64,000 nt of DNA from Lactobacillus colini (GCF_017874575.1 NZ_JAGGLU010000002.1:186001-250000); one strand, 5' to 3'. Shown: positions 1 through 8,059, numbered from the stretch's first letter. The notes: a model not told the origin generated them from the sequence alone. A program made the numbers and translations.

Positions 1-1556
1 CCAGGTTGTGACCAGACAACAACACCATAGTCTGGCTTAGCATTAATTGTCACTACACCTTTAGCCTTGTAGATTACAATATTATTATTAATATAATTAG
101 CTTGAGCTGCTACCTTGGTTGTAGTTTCAGTTTGAGCGATTGGCTTAGTAGCTAGCTTAGTTACTTTAACAACTGGCTTAGCGACAATTGGTGCGCTTGG
201 CGCTTGTGAAACCGGCTTAGCCTTGGTAGTTGTCTTAGGAGTAGTAATCTTAGTAGTCTTAGCTAACTTAACTGGGGTAGTTTCGACAGACTTGATGCTA
301 GACTTAACTACACTAGCAGAAGAGCTGGATGCCTTAGTTTGAGCAGGCTTAGTTACTGCTACTTTAGGACTTGCAACTTTAACTTCAGCTGCAGGCTTAG
401 CTACTGATTGACTTGAAGTAGTTGCCTTAGCCACTTCAAACTTGGTAGCCTTAGCTGGAGTAGTAACAGACTTTACTTCTTTGACAGACTTAGACACAGA
501 GGTTTCAGTTACTGATTGTTTTACTACTGGCTTAGGACTAGTCTTAATTACTTCTTGCAGCGGCTTAGCTGCACTAGATTTCTTAACAGCTGAACTAGTA
601 TCAACCTTATTAGTTGTAGTTACTGCTGGTTTAGTTGAAGTAACTGGCTGCTGAGTGGTTTTAGTTTCACTAGTAGTATTAGTAGTTGGCTTTTGAACAG
701 CCTTTACTTGGGTAGTTGTTGTTTGGCTAGTTGACTGAGTTGTTGACGTTGTCTGACCAGTTGGTGCAAAGGCAAGGCTGTTAACCCAACCAGACTCAGT
801 TAAGGCATGAGAGACACCATTTTTGTAAGTAATGTACTTAGAAATATTCATCACTTGACCAACACGAGCAGTACCGATTTGAGTAGCGACATCACTATCT
901 ACTGGAGCCGAAGTAATTGGTGTAGTTTTAGTTACAGTCTTAGTCTCGTTAACAGAGGTAGTCGTTGGGTCATATTGTTGTAAGTTATACGTATCTATCA
1001 CTTTATTTAGAGTGTCAGAATAATTTGGTGCAGTCGCATACTTCCCTTGAAGACCATTTTGAGTAGCTTCCTTACCGGAGTTCGCATTCTCAACCCAGGC
1101 ACCTGAATAGTAGTTACCCATTTGGCTACGTAATAAAGCCCCATTGTCATTAAATGACTCTTCATAGGATGGATATTTTCTAAAGTTAGCATTAGTGGTG
1201 TAGTAACCATTGGCACCATATTCACCAGTATTCATAGTTACTGATTGACCATTATAGCTTCCCTTGATGCCGAATAAGTTATTATTAGGTTCTTGTGATA
1301 AAGTTGAATTCCCCCAACCAGATTCAACTGCCGCTTGTGCAATCATTACCGAGGTGTAAGTTCCATACTTGGAAGAAGCGTTGGTAGCTGCAGAAGCAGC
1401 TTTATTAATAAATTGCTGCGCAGATTGGTTAGTTGCGGCCTTAACTTCACTGCCACTGCCAGTGACATTCAATGGCTTAATATTATTCGTAACAGAAATG
1501 CCTGCAGTCGTAATTAAAGCAGCAGTCGCAATCTGTGTGATTGTTTTTTTGTCCAT
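1..1556 (-). CDS. Exported N-acetylglucosaminidase autolysin, 3' end outside window
   Basis: The reading frame opens at the ATG complementary to 1554-1556 and is still open at base 1, so about 518 codons are visible and the C-terminus is missing. A signal peptide (about residues 1-40, MDKKTIT... ending KA-AT) precedes a glucosaminidase (GH73-like) domain at about residues 45-190; the AAVESGWG motif holds the likely catalytic glutamate, followed by NNLFGIKG. Then comes a long Thr/Ser/Lys/Val-rich linker (about residues 260-480) and the start of a wall-binding repeat (GVVTINAKPDYGVVVWSQPG). It is a close paralogue of the gene ending at 3009. Such enzymes cleave the glycan strand for cell separation. 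Shine-Dalgarno AGAAGGGA lies upstream and a TTGAAT-16-TATAGA promoter can be read just before it. Confidence 0.85.
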   Translation of the reverse strand, partial: MDKKTITQIATAALITTAGISVTNNIKPLNVTGSGSEVKAATNQSAQQFINKAASAATNASSKYGTYTSVMIAQAAVESGWGNSTLSQEPNNNLFGIKGSYNGQSVTMNTGEYGANGYYTTNANFRKYPSYEESFNDNGALLRSQMGNYYSGAWVENANSGKEATQNGLQGKYATAPNYSDTLNKVIDTYNLQQYDPTTTSVNETKTVTKTTPITSAPVDSDVATQIGTARVGQVMNISKYITYKNGVSHALTESGWVNSLAFAPTGQTTSTTQSTSQTTTTQVKAVQKPTTNTTSETKTTQQPVTSTKPAVTTTNKVDTSSAVKKSSAAKPLQEVIKTSPKPVVKQSVTETSVSKSVKEVKSVTTPAKATKFEVAKATTSSQSVAKPAAEVKVASPKVAVTKPAQTKASSSSASVVKSSIKSVETTPVKLAKTTKITTPKTTTKAKPVSQAPSAPIVAKPVVKVTKLATKPIAQTETTTKVAAQANYINNNIVIYKAKGVVTINAKPDYGVVVWSQP

Positions 1557-1635
1557 AATTATTTTCCCTTCTAAACTAGTATCTATACTACTAAGTGTAA
1601 CCGATTCAAATTTATTTTTCTATTAATTTTTTTGT

Positions 1636-1668
1636 TATAAAAAAACTCACCCCCAACAGAGGTGAGTT
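1636..1668 (-). terminator. Rho-independent terminator of the GH25 gene
   Basis: Arms 1644-1651 and 1661-1668 (AACTCACC/GGTGAGTT) pair perfectly around a nine-base loop. Read on the minus strand the stem is followed by seven T. It sits 18 bases after the lysozyme stop and before the promoter of the next autolysin gene. Confidence 0.85.
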
Positions 1669-1685
1669 AAAAATCTAGTCAATTA

Positions 1686-2945
1686 TTATCTAAAATTAGC
1701 AGCCTTAACGTAGGCATTCTTACCAATCCGGTAATACTTCTTGCCAGTGCCATCCTTAATAGTAATTGCACTACCGTAAGTGTTCCTACTTGCACCCTTG
1801 TATAACTTAGTGCCATAAGTATAGATACGGCTACCACGGTTATTGTAAACATAAGCATTATGAGTAAATGTGCGTGAAGTACCATCAACATTATTAACTT
1901 TTACGTATTGGTTATCACCAATCTGATAGTAAAGCTTGCCGTTGATTTCTACGGAACCACCAATAACAGTAATTGGGGTGTAAGCTGAGTAATACTTACC
2001 AATATATTGACCACTCTTATTGTAGATTCTAGACTTAAACATAATCGTCTTAGGAGTTCTAATTGTAGTCTTATCTTGATTAGTATTATCAGTTGAAGTC
2101 TTAGTAGTTGAAGTAGATGAACTAGACTTCGAACTTGAACTTGATGATGAACTAGAGTTAGAAGCTGGGGCTTGACTTGAAGCTGTATTAAATGAAAGTG
2201 GTAATAATGAAATGTTCCCATCTACATATAAGCCACGCCAATTATCAGTAAATTGCCAGATTGCAACACCATTCATTGATGGGAAGTAATTGAAGTCAGG
2301 TGTATCAATTCTACCAGTTGTAGCATATGAAGCAACCCAAAGTGAGTTAGGGTACTTAGCTAAGATAGTATTAGTATTGATATTACTTCTCAGTAAGTAT
2401 GCACCTGAATATAGCAAGGGCTGATAGCCAGCAGCATTAATCTTATTCATAAATGCCAAGATAGCATTAGCACTAGCATCCTTGCCGCCGTTAACGTTGT
2501 TGCCGTCACCGGTTTCCCAGTCAATTGCAATGTATGAACCCTTTGGCAGGCCGAAGGCTTGAGCAGAACTGATTGCATAGTTAGCTTCAGCAACTGCAGC
2601 AGAACTATTAGCGCCAAAAGTTGCAAAATGATATGCCATTGGCATCATATTATTAGCAAGCGCACTAGCAATCTGTCCCTTAGCATTAGGGTTGCGGTAG
2701 CTAGTACCTTCACTTACCTTCACAATTGCGAATTGTGCACCTGCTTGTGCATTCTTAGAAAGGTCTGTACTCTGAAAACTAGAAACATCAACACCATATG
2801 AACGTGTTGCAACGCTAGTCTTGGCTGCCTTAACTTGAACTGCCTTAGGGCTGACGATGTTAGTCTTAACTCCGATAAAGGCAGTAGTAGCCATTACTCC
2901 AGCACAAGCTAAAGCGCTGAAAAATTTTTTGTTTGCTGAACGCAT
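1686..2945 (-). CDS. Exported GH25 lysozyme with S-layer-type C-terminal anchor
   Basis: A 419-residue exported muramidase. The signal peptide is about residues 1-40. The GH25 fold follows at about 48-245: GVDVSSFQ carries the first catalytic Asp, AIVKVSEG the second strand, and IAIDWETG the Asp-x-Glu pair. A Ser-rich linker (about 260-285) leads to a roughly 120-residue C-terminal domain with two repeats ending in YVKVNN and YVKAANFR. These closely resemble the end of the S-layer protein at 10347-12143 (YIKATN, YVKVANFK), so the enzyme is probably held on wall polymer with the S-layer. Shine-Dalgarno TTGGAGGAATTGC precedes the ATG. It lies 63 bases after the glucosaminidase gene and may be cotranscribed. 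Confidence 0.9.
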   Translation of the reverse strand: MRSANKKFFSALACAGVMATTAFIGVKTNIVSPKAVQVKAAKTSVATRSYGVDVSSFQSTDLSKNAQAGAQFAIVKVSEGTSYRNPNAKGQIASALANNMMPMAYHFATFGANSSAAVAEANYAISSAQAFGLPKGSYIAIDWETGDGNNVNGGKDASANAILAFMNKINAAGYQPLLYSGAYLLRSNINTNTILAKYPNSLWVASYATTGRIDTPDFNYFPSMNGVAIWQFTDNWRGLYVDGNISLLPLSFNTASSQAPASNSSSSSSSSSKSSSSTSTTKTSTDNTNQDKTTIRTPKTIMFKSRIYNKSGQYIGKYYSAYTPITVIGGSVEINGKLYYQIGDNQYVKVNNVDGTSRTFTHNAYVYNNRGSRIYTYGTKLYKGASRNTYGSAITIKDGTGKKYYRIGKNAYVKAANFR

Positions 2946-3008
2946 GCAATTCCTCCAAAAAATTATTATTTTCGATCAATTAATTGCCGAATTATCTTCT
3001 TAAGTTGG

Positions 3009-4658
3009 TTATCTAACCATAACATATTTAGCTGGAACCCACTGATTTCCACCTAGGTTGTACCATTTCTCGCCATTCCAAATTGCAATCTTGAAAAACT
3101 TCCAACTTGTACCTACTTTAAGGTACTTAGTGCTTGGGTTCTTACCAGGTTGTGACCAAACAACAATACCTTCATCTGGCTTGCTGTTAACTGTTATGAC
3201 ACCACTACTCTTTTGAACAGTATAGTCAACTTTATTGGTAGTCTTTTTTGTAGTTGGAGCTTGAGAGATCGGAGCTGCCTTAAGGCTCTGAACCTTAAGA
3301 CCATCACTCTTAACCCACTTATTCTTACTTATCCGATACCAAACCTTGCCTCGGCTCGTCTTCTTGCCAGTAATCTTCCAAGTGCTATTAGCTGGAAGCC
3401 ACTGCCCCGTAACCTTCTTGTTAGGTGAAGTCCAAACGTCAATATTAGAAGCGGTAACTCTAAACTTACCCACTACCTTCTCATAGGAAGTGGTTGACGT
3501 TGATTTTTTGGCTTCTTTTTTAGTGGTTGAAGACTTGGAAGCTTTAGGAGCTTGGGAAACGGTCTTATCGCTAGTAACTGGATCAGTATAAATAGTAGAT
3601 AGCCATTGCTTAGATCCGACTCGATTATAACGAACACCATCTACAATGGCATAGCCTGATACCCGCCAACTAGTATTAAGAGCTAAGTGCTGACCAGTAG
3701 CCTTACCATTAGGACTCTTAAGGACTGGTGCCCCGCCTTCTGGCGCAGATAATACCTTGACGACTTCATTGGTCTTAACGTATGTGTAGCTGGCTGACTT
3801 TTTCTTCTTGGAAGAGGAGTTGCTAGTCTGCTTAGTTGTAGTCGTTGGCTTAACAACTACATTATTGCCAAATGCGCTATCATTCACCCAACCAGATCCA
3901 ATCAAAGAATGCGATACACCATTAGCATAGGTAATACGCTTAGTGACCGTAACTTGTTGTCCAACTCTCGCTATTCCGACTTGCTTAGCGACATCACTGT
4001 CCACAGGAGCACTAGTGATTGGCGTAGTATTGACAACAGTCTTGGTTTCATTAACAGTTATGGTCTTAGGGTCGTATTGGTCAAGATTATTAGCCTTGAT
4101 AACTGAATCTAATGTACTTGCATAGTTAGGTGCGGTAGCATACTTACCCTGCAAGCCATTTTGGACAGCTTCTTGGTAATTCTTGGCATTCTCAACCCAG
4201 GCGCCTGAATAATAGGATCCCATCTGCTGTCTAAGCAGGGACCCATTATCGTTAAATGATTCTGTGTATGACGGATACTTACGGAAATCGGCAGTCGTGG
4301 TATAGTAACCATTAGCGCCATATTCACCAGTCTTCATCGAAACTGATTGACCGTTATAACTACCCTTAATACCAAATAAATTATTATTCGGCTCTTGAGC
4401 TAAAGTTGACTGCCCCCATCCAGATTCAACAGCAGCTTGCGCAATCATGACAGAAGTATAAGTACCATACTTAGATGAAGCTTCTGTAGCACTAGGTGCT
4501 GCTTTATTAATGAATTGTTGAGCGGTCTGGCTGGTAGCAGCCTTGACTTCACCGCCAGAACCTGTAATATTCAAAGGCTTTACGTTATTGGTAATTGTGA
4601 TTCCTGCAGTTGTGATAATTGCAGCAGTCGCAATGCCGGTGATTGTTCGTTTATCCAT
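3009..4658 (-). CDS. Exported N-acetylglucosaminidase autolysin with three wall-binding repeats
   Basis: I start at the ATG complementary to 4656-4658 (549 residues, MDKRTITG), because AGAGGAA lies at the right distance and a more upstream ATG (4676) would place the ribosome site inside the gene. Signal peptide about residues 1-40; glucosaminidase domain about 45-190 with AAVESGWG and NNLFGIKG; three SH3b-like wall repeats at about 285-350, 385-450 and 480-545, each with a conserved W/Y-x-R/N-x-GxxxW pattern. No S-layer-type domain is present, unlike its neighbour. It is the paralogue of the gene at 1-1556; the two flank the GH25 gene, which points to tandem duplication. The role is septum splitting or wall turnover. 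Confidence 0.9.
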   Translation of the reverse strand: MDKRTITGIATAAIITTAGITITNNVKPLNITGSGGEVKAATSQTAQQFINKAAPSATEASSKYGTYTSVMIAQAAVESGWGQSTLAQEPNNNLFGIKGSYNGQSVSMKTGEYGANGYYTTTADFRKYPSYTESFNDNGSLLRQQMGSYYSGAWVENAKNYQEAVQNGLQGKYATAPNYASTLDSVIKANNLDQYDPKTITVNETKTVVNTTPITSAPVDSDVAKQVGIARVGQQVTVTKRITYANGVSHSLIGSGWVNDSAFGNNVVVKPTTTTKQTSNSSSKKKKSASYTYVKTNEVVKVLSAPEGGAPVLKSPNGKATGQHLALNTSWRVSGYAIVDGVRYNRVGSKQWLSTIYTDPVTSDKTVSQAPKASKSSTTKKEAKKSTSTTSYEKVVGKFRVTASNIDVWTSPNKKVTGQWLPANSTWKITGKKTSRGKVWYRISKNKWVKSDGLKVQSLKAAPISQAPTTKKTTNKVDYTVQKSSGVITVNSKPDEGIVVWSQPGKNPSTKYLKVGTSWKFFKIAIWNGEKWYNLGGNQWVPAKYVMVR

Positions 4659-4691
4659 TTTTGTATTCCTCTGCATTCATACACATCTTAT

Positions 4692-4720
4692 ATAATATAA
4701 GCGTCGGTTGCAATAAACAA
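4692..4720 (-). promoter_or_regulatory. Probable promoter of the 3009-4658 autolysin gene
   Basis: Minus strand: -35 TTGTTT (4715-4720), 17-base spacer, -10 TATTAT (4692-4697). It lies 34 bases upstream of the chosen ATG. Confidence 0.5.
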
Positions 4721-4902
4721 CCAAACTTATGTTTTGACATCAAAAAGTAATATTCTATTAATAATTCCTCAAACTTAATAATTAATGTCCGTATGTAAAT
4801 CCTTACACTTATTAGTTTAACGCTAAATAACGCTTGTGTTTAATAAAAAATGGATTTTTTAGCATAATTCTTATCTGTTATTTTATTTAGACTTATAGAC
4901 AG

Positions 4903-5079
4903 TCAATTATCTTCGTTCAAAAAATCATCATACTTAATGACTTTGATGTTATTTTTTGATGCTTGATCGAGGAATTCCTGCTTAGCATCCTTAACGAAGA
5001 AGTAGAGATAACTTTTATTGATTATTGGGACTAGATCGCTTCTTTTATAATAATTATACTTAGAATAAGTGTAGCATTT
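4903..5079 (-). pseudogene. C-terminal remnant of an unidentified gene
   Basis: The 500-base gap 4659-5156 holds one open stretch on the minus strand with no start codon: about 58 codons ending at the TGA complementary to 4903-4905. It reads like genuine protein (NKSYLYFFVKDAKQEFLDQA, then VIKYDDFLNEDN) rather than random sequence, but no family is recognised. No ribosome site precedes it. It is probably the leftover 3' end of a deleted gene. The rest of the gap shows nothing beyond the terminator at 5097-5148 and the autolysin promoter. Confidence 0.45.
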
Positions 5080-5096
5080 TTAATACTTTAGTTGCT

Positions 5097-5148
5097 AAAA
5101 AGCCAGCTTATCTAGCTACCAGTTAATGTAGCTAGACGGGCTGGCTTT
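5097..5148 (-). terminator. Terminator after the 2-hydroxyacid dehydrogenase gene
   Basis: Outer arms AGCCAGC (5101-5107) and GCTGGCT (5140-5146) enclose inner TCTAGCTAC/GTAGCTAGA arms. The minus-strand reading ends in a T run (AAAA at 5097-5100), 9 bases after the stop of the gene at 5157. Confidence 0.85.
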
Positions 5149-5156
5149 AATCAAAA

Positions 5157-6152
5157 TTATTTATTTGCGGCAAATAAAGGCTTCTTGCCTTCAGCAATTC
5201 TAACAGTGTCTTCTAAGCTAATCTTAACCATGTTCTTTACTGCCGTTTCAGTGAAGTAAGCTGAGTGAGGAGTGATGATTACATTTGGCATTGCTCTAAG
5301 TATCTTGTAGTCTTCAGGTATATCTTGGACCCTTACCTTCTTACCAAAGTAAGTTGCTTCATCAGCCAAGGTATCAAGCCCAGCTCCAGCAATCTGTTCT
5401 TCTTGCAAGGCCTTAATCAAGGCATCAGTATCAATCAAGCCCCCACGGGCAACATTAATTAGATAGGCTGTATTCTTCATTTCTTCAAATTGCTTGGTAC
5501 TAATCATATTCTTAGTGCTTGGCAATAATGGCGTGTGCAGAGAGATAACGTCGGCCTCTTTAATAACTGTGTCAAAGTCTGCATAAGTCAAGAATGGCTC
5601 ATTAGCAGGATTATAGATAACATCATAAGCAATAACCTTAGCACCTAAAGCACTAAAGATCTGCGCAACTGCACTACCGATATTTCCGACGCCAATTAGC
5701 CCAATTGTCTTGTTATAGATCTCATCACTAATCAAAGCAGTCGGATATGAAAAGTCATAGTCTTTATCCATATGTTCATGGAACAAGCCAATCTTGCGAA
5801 CTAGATACATCGCTTGTGTAACTGCCATTTCTGCAATTGCTCTTGGAGAATATACTGGCACATGAGTAATGATTAGGTCATACTTCTTAGCTAAATCGAA
5901 GTCGATCGTATTAGTACCCACACTTCTTAAACCGATTGACTTAATGCCGTAATCATGCAAAGTTCGATAGACTTCTTCTTGATCAAGCATCACCGTCTGC
6001 AAGATAGAAATACCATCGCAGTCCTTAGCCTCAACTACACTTTCTGGTGTTAAAATATCATCTACTAACTTAACTTCAATGCCTTGCTTGGCAGCAATAC
6101 CTTTAACAATTGCCCTTTCACTTTCAGATGGGTTGAACATTGCAATCCTCAT
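5157..6152 (-). CDS. D-2-hydroxyacid dehydrogenase (D-lactate dehydrogenase family)
   Basis: A 331-residue NAD-dependent dehydrogenase reducing 2-ketoacids such as pyruvate to D-hydroxyacids in the cytoplasm. The Rossmann motif GVGNIGSA is at about residues 156-163. The catalytic Arg lies in INVARGGLIDT, the Glu in DTLADEA and the His in TPHSAYFT, all in family order and spacing; the length matches D-LDH/D-HicDH enzymes. NVPVYSPNAIAE of classical D-LDH appears here as HVPVYSPRAIAEMA. Which ketoacid it prefers cannot be told from sequence; a lactobacillus may hold several paralogues. Shine-Dalgarno AAGGAGATTGCT is well placed. It is a single-gene unit with its own terminator. Confidence 0.85.
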   Translation of the reverse strand: MRIAMFNPSESERAIVKGIAAKQGIEVKLVDDILTPESVVEAKDCDGISILQTVMLDQEEVYRTLHDYGIKSIGLRSVGTNTIDFDLAKKYDLIITHVPVYSPRAIAEMAVTQAMYLVRKIGLFHEHMDKDYDFSYPTALISDEIYNKTIGLIGVGNIGSAVAQIFSALGAKVIAYDVIYNPANEPFLTYADFDTVIKEADVISLHTPLLPSTKNMISTKQFEEMKNTAYLINVARGGLIDTDALIKALQEEQIAGAGLDTLADEATYFGKKVRVQDIPEDYKILRAMPNVIITPHSAYFTETAVKNMVKISLEDTVRIAEGKKPLFAANK

Positions 6153-6185
6153 AGCAATCTCCTTACTAAATAAATTTAATAAATA

Positions 6186-6195
6186 AAAGCGCTTT
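6186..6195. promoter_or_regulatory. Weak catabolite-response-like palindrome
   Basis: The 10-base palindrome AAAGCGCTTT lies about 34 bases upstream of the dehydrogenase start. It carries the core of a CcpA site but lacks the outer TG/CA of the consensus, so the assignment is tentative. Confidence 0.25.
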
Positions 6196-6245
6196 AATTT
6201 AATTCTATAATAAAGCTATGCACCCTGTAAAATAAAAGACCGCAA

Positions 6246-6340
6246 CAAAAAAAGCTAACCACAAGGATTAGCTTACCAACCTAGTCATTCTTAAGTTACG
6301 ATTGAGGGTAGTGAATTACGGTCACTGCCCTCTTTTCATA
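6246..6340 (-). ncRNA. Orphan antisense RNA of the type I module (no toxin gene)
   Basis: This stretch is nearly identical to the antisense-RNA part of the three modules at 7581-7683, 8035-8138 and 8490-8593: minus-strand -10 TATAAT (6345-6350), hairpin GAGGGTAGTGA/TCACTGCCCTC, the TTAAGTTACG box (6290-6299), and the AAGCTAA...TTAGCTT terminator with a seven-A tract (6247-6253). The toxin coding part is absent, leaving only its last codons. The -35 (TTTTAT) is poorer than in the other copies. It could still supply antitoxin RNA in trans, or be a deletion scar. The gap 6153-6501 otherwise holds the promoters of its two flanking genes. Confidence 0.55.
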
Positions 6341-6450
6341 TGCTATTATACTAAAACCTAAACTTAAATAAAACAAAATTCTACAAATAATATGTGTAAA
6401 TATCATTGTCACAAGCTATGTAACTATGTGTATAGATAATTGTAATTGAG

Positions 6451-6476
6451 TACTTAATAAAGTACAGTATTAAGTA
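6451..6476 (+). promoter_or_regulatory. Palindromic operator/promoter of the Phd/YafQ-type pair
   Basis: Perfect inverted repeat TACTTAATA (6451-6459) and TATTAAGTA (6468-6476) spans a candidate promoter (TTGAGT, 16-base spacer, TATTAA). Autorepression by the antitoxin or the complex is normal for such pairs, so this is the likely operator. Confidence 0.55.
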
Positions 6477-6501
6477 ACTAATAATCAAAGGAGGGAAGAT
6501 T

Positions 6502-6780
6502 ATGCCAGTAGCAACTACACAAAGCGATTTCAGAGATCATCTTAAAGATTATCTGGATCAAGTTGAAGAAGATAATGAAACTGTTCTAATAGCTAGATCA
6601 AAGCAAAGAACCGCGGCAGTAATTTCTCAAGATAAATTAAATGCCCTGCTTGAAGCCGTTCATGCAAAAGAAGATTCATTAGATTATGCAATTGCTCGGG
6701 ATAAATTGATTGAAATGAATATTTTACCCGACGATCCTGTCGTAGATCCAAATAAATATTGGAGTAGCTTCAAGTCATGA
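6502..6780 (+). CDS. Type II antitoxin, Phd/YefM-like
   Basis: A 92-residue protein beginning MPVATTQSDFRDHLKDYLDQ, the typical Phd/YefM opening: a short strand, then a helix placing the protein on DNA, then a Val/Ile strand with RTAAVISQDKLNALLE. The acidic C-terminal half would wrap the toxin. Shine-Dalgarno AGGAGGG lies 8 bases before the ATG. It overlaps the following toxin gene by four bases (ATGA), the standard coupled arrangement. It probably neutralises the ribonuclease encoded next and represses its own promoter through the repeat at 6451-6476. Confidence 0.8.
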   Translation: MPVATTQSDFRDHLKDYLDQVEEDNETVLIARSKQRTAAVISQDKLNALLEAVHAKEDSLDYAIARDKLIEMNILPDDPVVDPNKYWSSFKS

Positions 6781-7148
6781 GTTATAAATTAAGTTTGAAA
6801 CCTAGAAAGTCATTTACAGAACATTTACGCTATTTAAGCAAACTAGATCCGACAATTGTTGACGAAGTTAAAGACGCAATAGATATTTTATTAAATGGTG
6901 AAACATTACCCGACGAGTTTCAAGATCATGATTCAGTTCGAAAACTTTCAGGTTATAGTAAGTTTCATCTTAGGGACACACCGAAAGGTGAAAGGCCGCC
7001 TGAAACAAATAATGTGGTTATTATCTATAAAATTGAATTTCAAGATTTAATTTTAGTAGCAGTAGATATTGGATCTCATCTAAAAATGTTTAGTCATGAA
7101 AATCAAAAGAAAAAATATAGAAAACCTCGCAACAATGAAAAAGAATAA
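6777..7148 (+). CDS. Type II toxin, RelE superfamily, YafQ-like
   Basis: A 123-residue basic protein. The second half matches the YafQ branch: DEFQDHDSVRKLSGYSKFHL, then NNVVIIYKIE, then AVDIGSHLKMF, which corresponds to the conserved hydrophobic strand and the terminal GSHxxLF catalytic region of ribosome-dependent mRNA interferases. Compared with YafQ it has a longer N-terminus and a Lys-rich tail. Its ATG lies inside the antitoxin stop, so translation is coupled. The toxin looks intact. Confidence 0.75.
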   Translation: MSYKLSLKPRKSFTEHLRYLSKLDPTIVDEVKDAIDILLNGETLPDEFQDHDSVRKLSGYSKFHLRDTPKGERPPETNNVVIIYKIEFQDLILVAVDIGSHLKMFSHENQKKKYRKPRNNEKE

Positions 7149-7350
7149 TTTTTAAATCATTATTCACTTAAAATGCTGATTTTTCTGTTTACCAAAAATA
7201 TACTTTTTGATGAATGAGTTATTTTTTTAATATTAAAATATAATGCTTAATAAATTATTGCATTAAAAATATTAATAAGTATGCTTTAACATCATTGTCA
7301 CAAGTTTTGTAATCAAGATACAAGAGCAAGATTTTTAATCTCAACTCTGT

Positions 7351-7444
7351 TAGAATAATACTAGGCTTTGTTGGGTAGCTCCCACTTAGCTTAGTAACTT
7401 TAGACATGACTACACACCCCTCAACATTTTAAGTTACGGAGGTG
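7351..7444 (+). promoter_or_regulatory. Promoter and ribosome-site-sequestering leader, module 1
   Basis: A candidate -10 (TAGAAT, 7351-7356; TAAAAT in copies 2 and 3) precedes a roughly 90-base leader. CACCCCT upstream can pair with GGAGGTG (7438-7444, six of seven positions), hiding a near-perfect Shine-Dalgarno in a hairpin. TTAAGTTACG (7429-7438) touches that site and recurs at 7624-7633, where the antisense RNA carries its complement. Confidence 0.55.
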
Positions 7445-7450
7445 ATTGTC

Positions 7451-7495
7451 ATGCGAAATTGGAATAGACTGGAGAGGCGAAGCTCACCTTGTTGA
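7451..7495 (+). CDS. 14-codon leader ORF of toxin module 1
   Basis: ATG at 7451 sits 6 bases after GGAGGTG and encodes MRNWNRLERRSSPC followed by TGA at 7493-7495. The stop overlaps the TTG codons that open the toxin frame, so ribosomes finishing here could restart on the toxin. The peptide is very basic; its main role is probably translational coupling. Confidence 0.5.
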   Translation: MRNWNRLERRSSPC

Positions 7496-7605
7496 TAGTG
7501 GATATTGCTATCTCAATAAGTATTGTGCTTGGTGCATTGGGTACTTTTGCCATTCGCTTAGCAATTGCTTATTCAATAGCAAAAAAAGCTAACCACAAGG
7601 ATTAG
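7489..7605 (+). CDS. Small hydrophobic type I toxin candidate, copy 1
   Basis: Frame TTG (7489) to TAG (7603-7605), 38 residues: a short N-terminus, one membrane helix of about 25 residues (IAISISIVLGALGTFAIRLA), then a charged KKANHKD tail. This is the shape of Fst, Ldr and holin-like type I toxins, though I do not recognise an exact family. A GGAGAGG (7471-7477) lies 11 bases before the TTG; TTG 7492 and GTG 7498 are alternatives. The last codons form one arm of the antisense RNA terminator. Toxicity is inferred from architecture only. Confidence 0.6.
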   Translation: MLIVDIAISISIVLGALGTFAIRLAIAYSIAKKANHKD

Positions 7606-7671
7606 CTTACCCAACAGTCATTCTTAAGTTACGATTGAGGGTAGTGAATTACGGTCACTGCCCTCTTTTCA
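7581..7671 (-). ncRNA. Antisense antitoxin RNA candidate, copy 1
   Basis: Minus-strand promoter: -35 TTTACT (7701-7706), exactly 17 bases, -10 TATAAT (7678-7683). The transcript would start near 7671, fold GAGGGCAGTGA/TCACTACCCTC, carry CGTAACTTAA (complement of the toxin leader box at 7429-7438), and end at AAGCTAA...TTAGCTT plus a T tract (7581-7608). It overlaps the 3' end of the toxin mRNA. The layout is that of the par/Fst RNA I-RNA II pair: convergent genes with shared repeats. Confidence 0.6.
7637..7669 (+). terminator. Terminator of toxin mRNA, copy 1
   Basis: GAGGGTAGTGA (7637-7647) pairs with TCACTGCCCTC (7655-7665) with one mismatch, followed by TTTT. The same hairpin forms the 5' structure of the antisense RNA. 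Copies 2 and 3 have it at 8092-8124 and 8547-8579, with compensating changes only in the loop and one stem position. Confidence 0.65.
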
Positions 7672-7904
7672 TATGCTATTATACTAAATTTACTAATCTA
7701 AGTAAACTTAAATGACACTTAAATAAAATAATTGCAGTACTTATAATAGAAACAGTATATAAGAAATTATTTATAACTAACAAGATTTTTAACTTCAACT
7801 CTGTTAAAATGATACTAGGCTTTGTTGGGTAGCTCCCACTTAGCTTAGTAACTTTAGACATGACTACACACCCCTCAACATTTTAAGTTACGGAGGTGAT
7901 TGTC

Positions 7905-7949
7905 ATGCGAAATTGGAATAGACTGGAGAGGCGAAGCTCACCTTGTTGA
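7905..7949 (+). CDS. 14-codon leader ORF of toxin module 2
   Basis: Identical to the leader ORF of module 1 (MRNWNRLERRSSPC), behind the same GGAGGTGAT ribosome site, with its stop overlapping the toxin start. Confidence 0.5.
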   Translation: MRNWNRLERRSSPC

Positions 7950-8059
7950 TAGTGGATATTGCTATCTCAATAAGTATTGTGCTTGGTGCATTAGGTACTT
8001 TTGCCATTCGCTTAGCAATTGCTTATTCGATAACAAAAAAAGCTAATCACAAGGATTAG
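7943..8059 (+). CDS. Small hydrophobic type I toxin candidate, copy 2
   Basis: Same 38-residue protein as copy 1 with a single Ala-to-Thr change in the tail region (AYSITKKANHKD). The promoter -10 here is TAAAAT (7805-7810). Silent changes such as TTA for TTG in the Leu before GTF, and AAT for AAC, suggest the protein is under selection. Confidence 0.6.
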   Translation: MLIVDIAISISIVLGALGTFAIRLAIAYSITKKANHKD

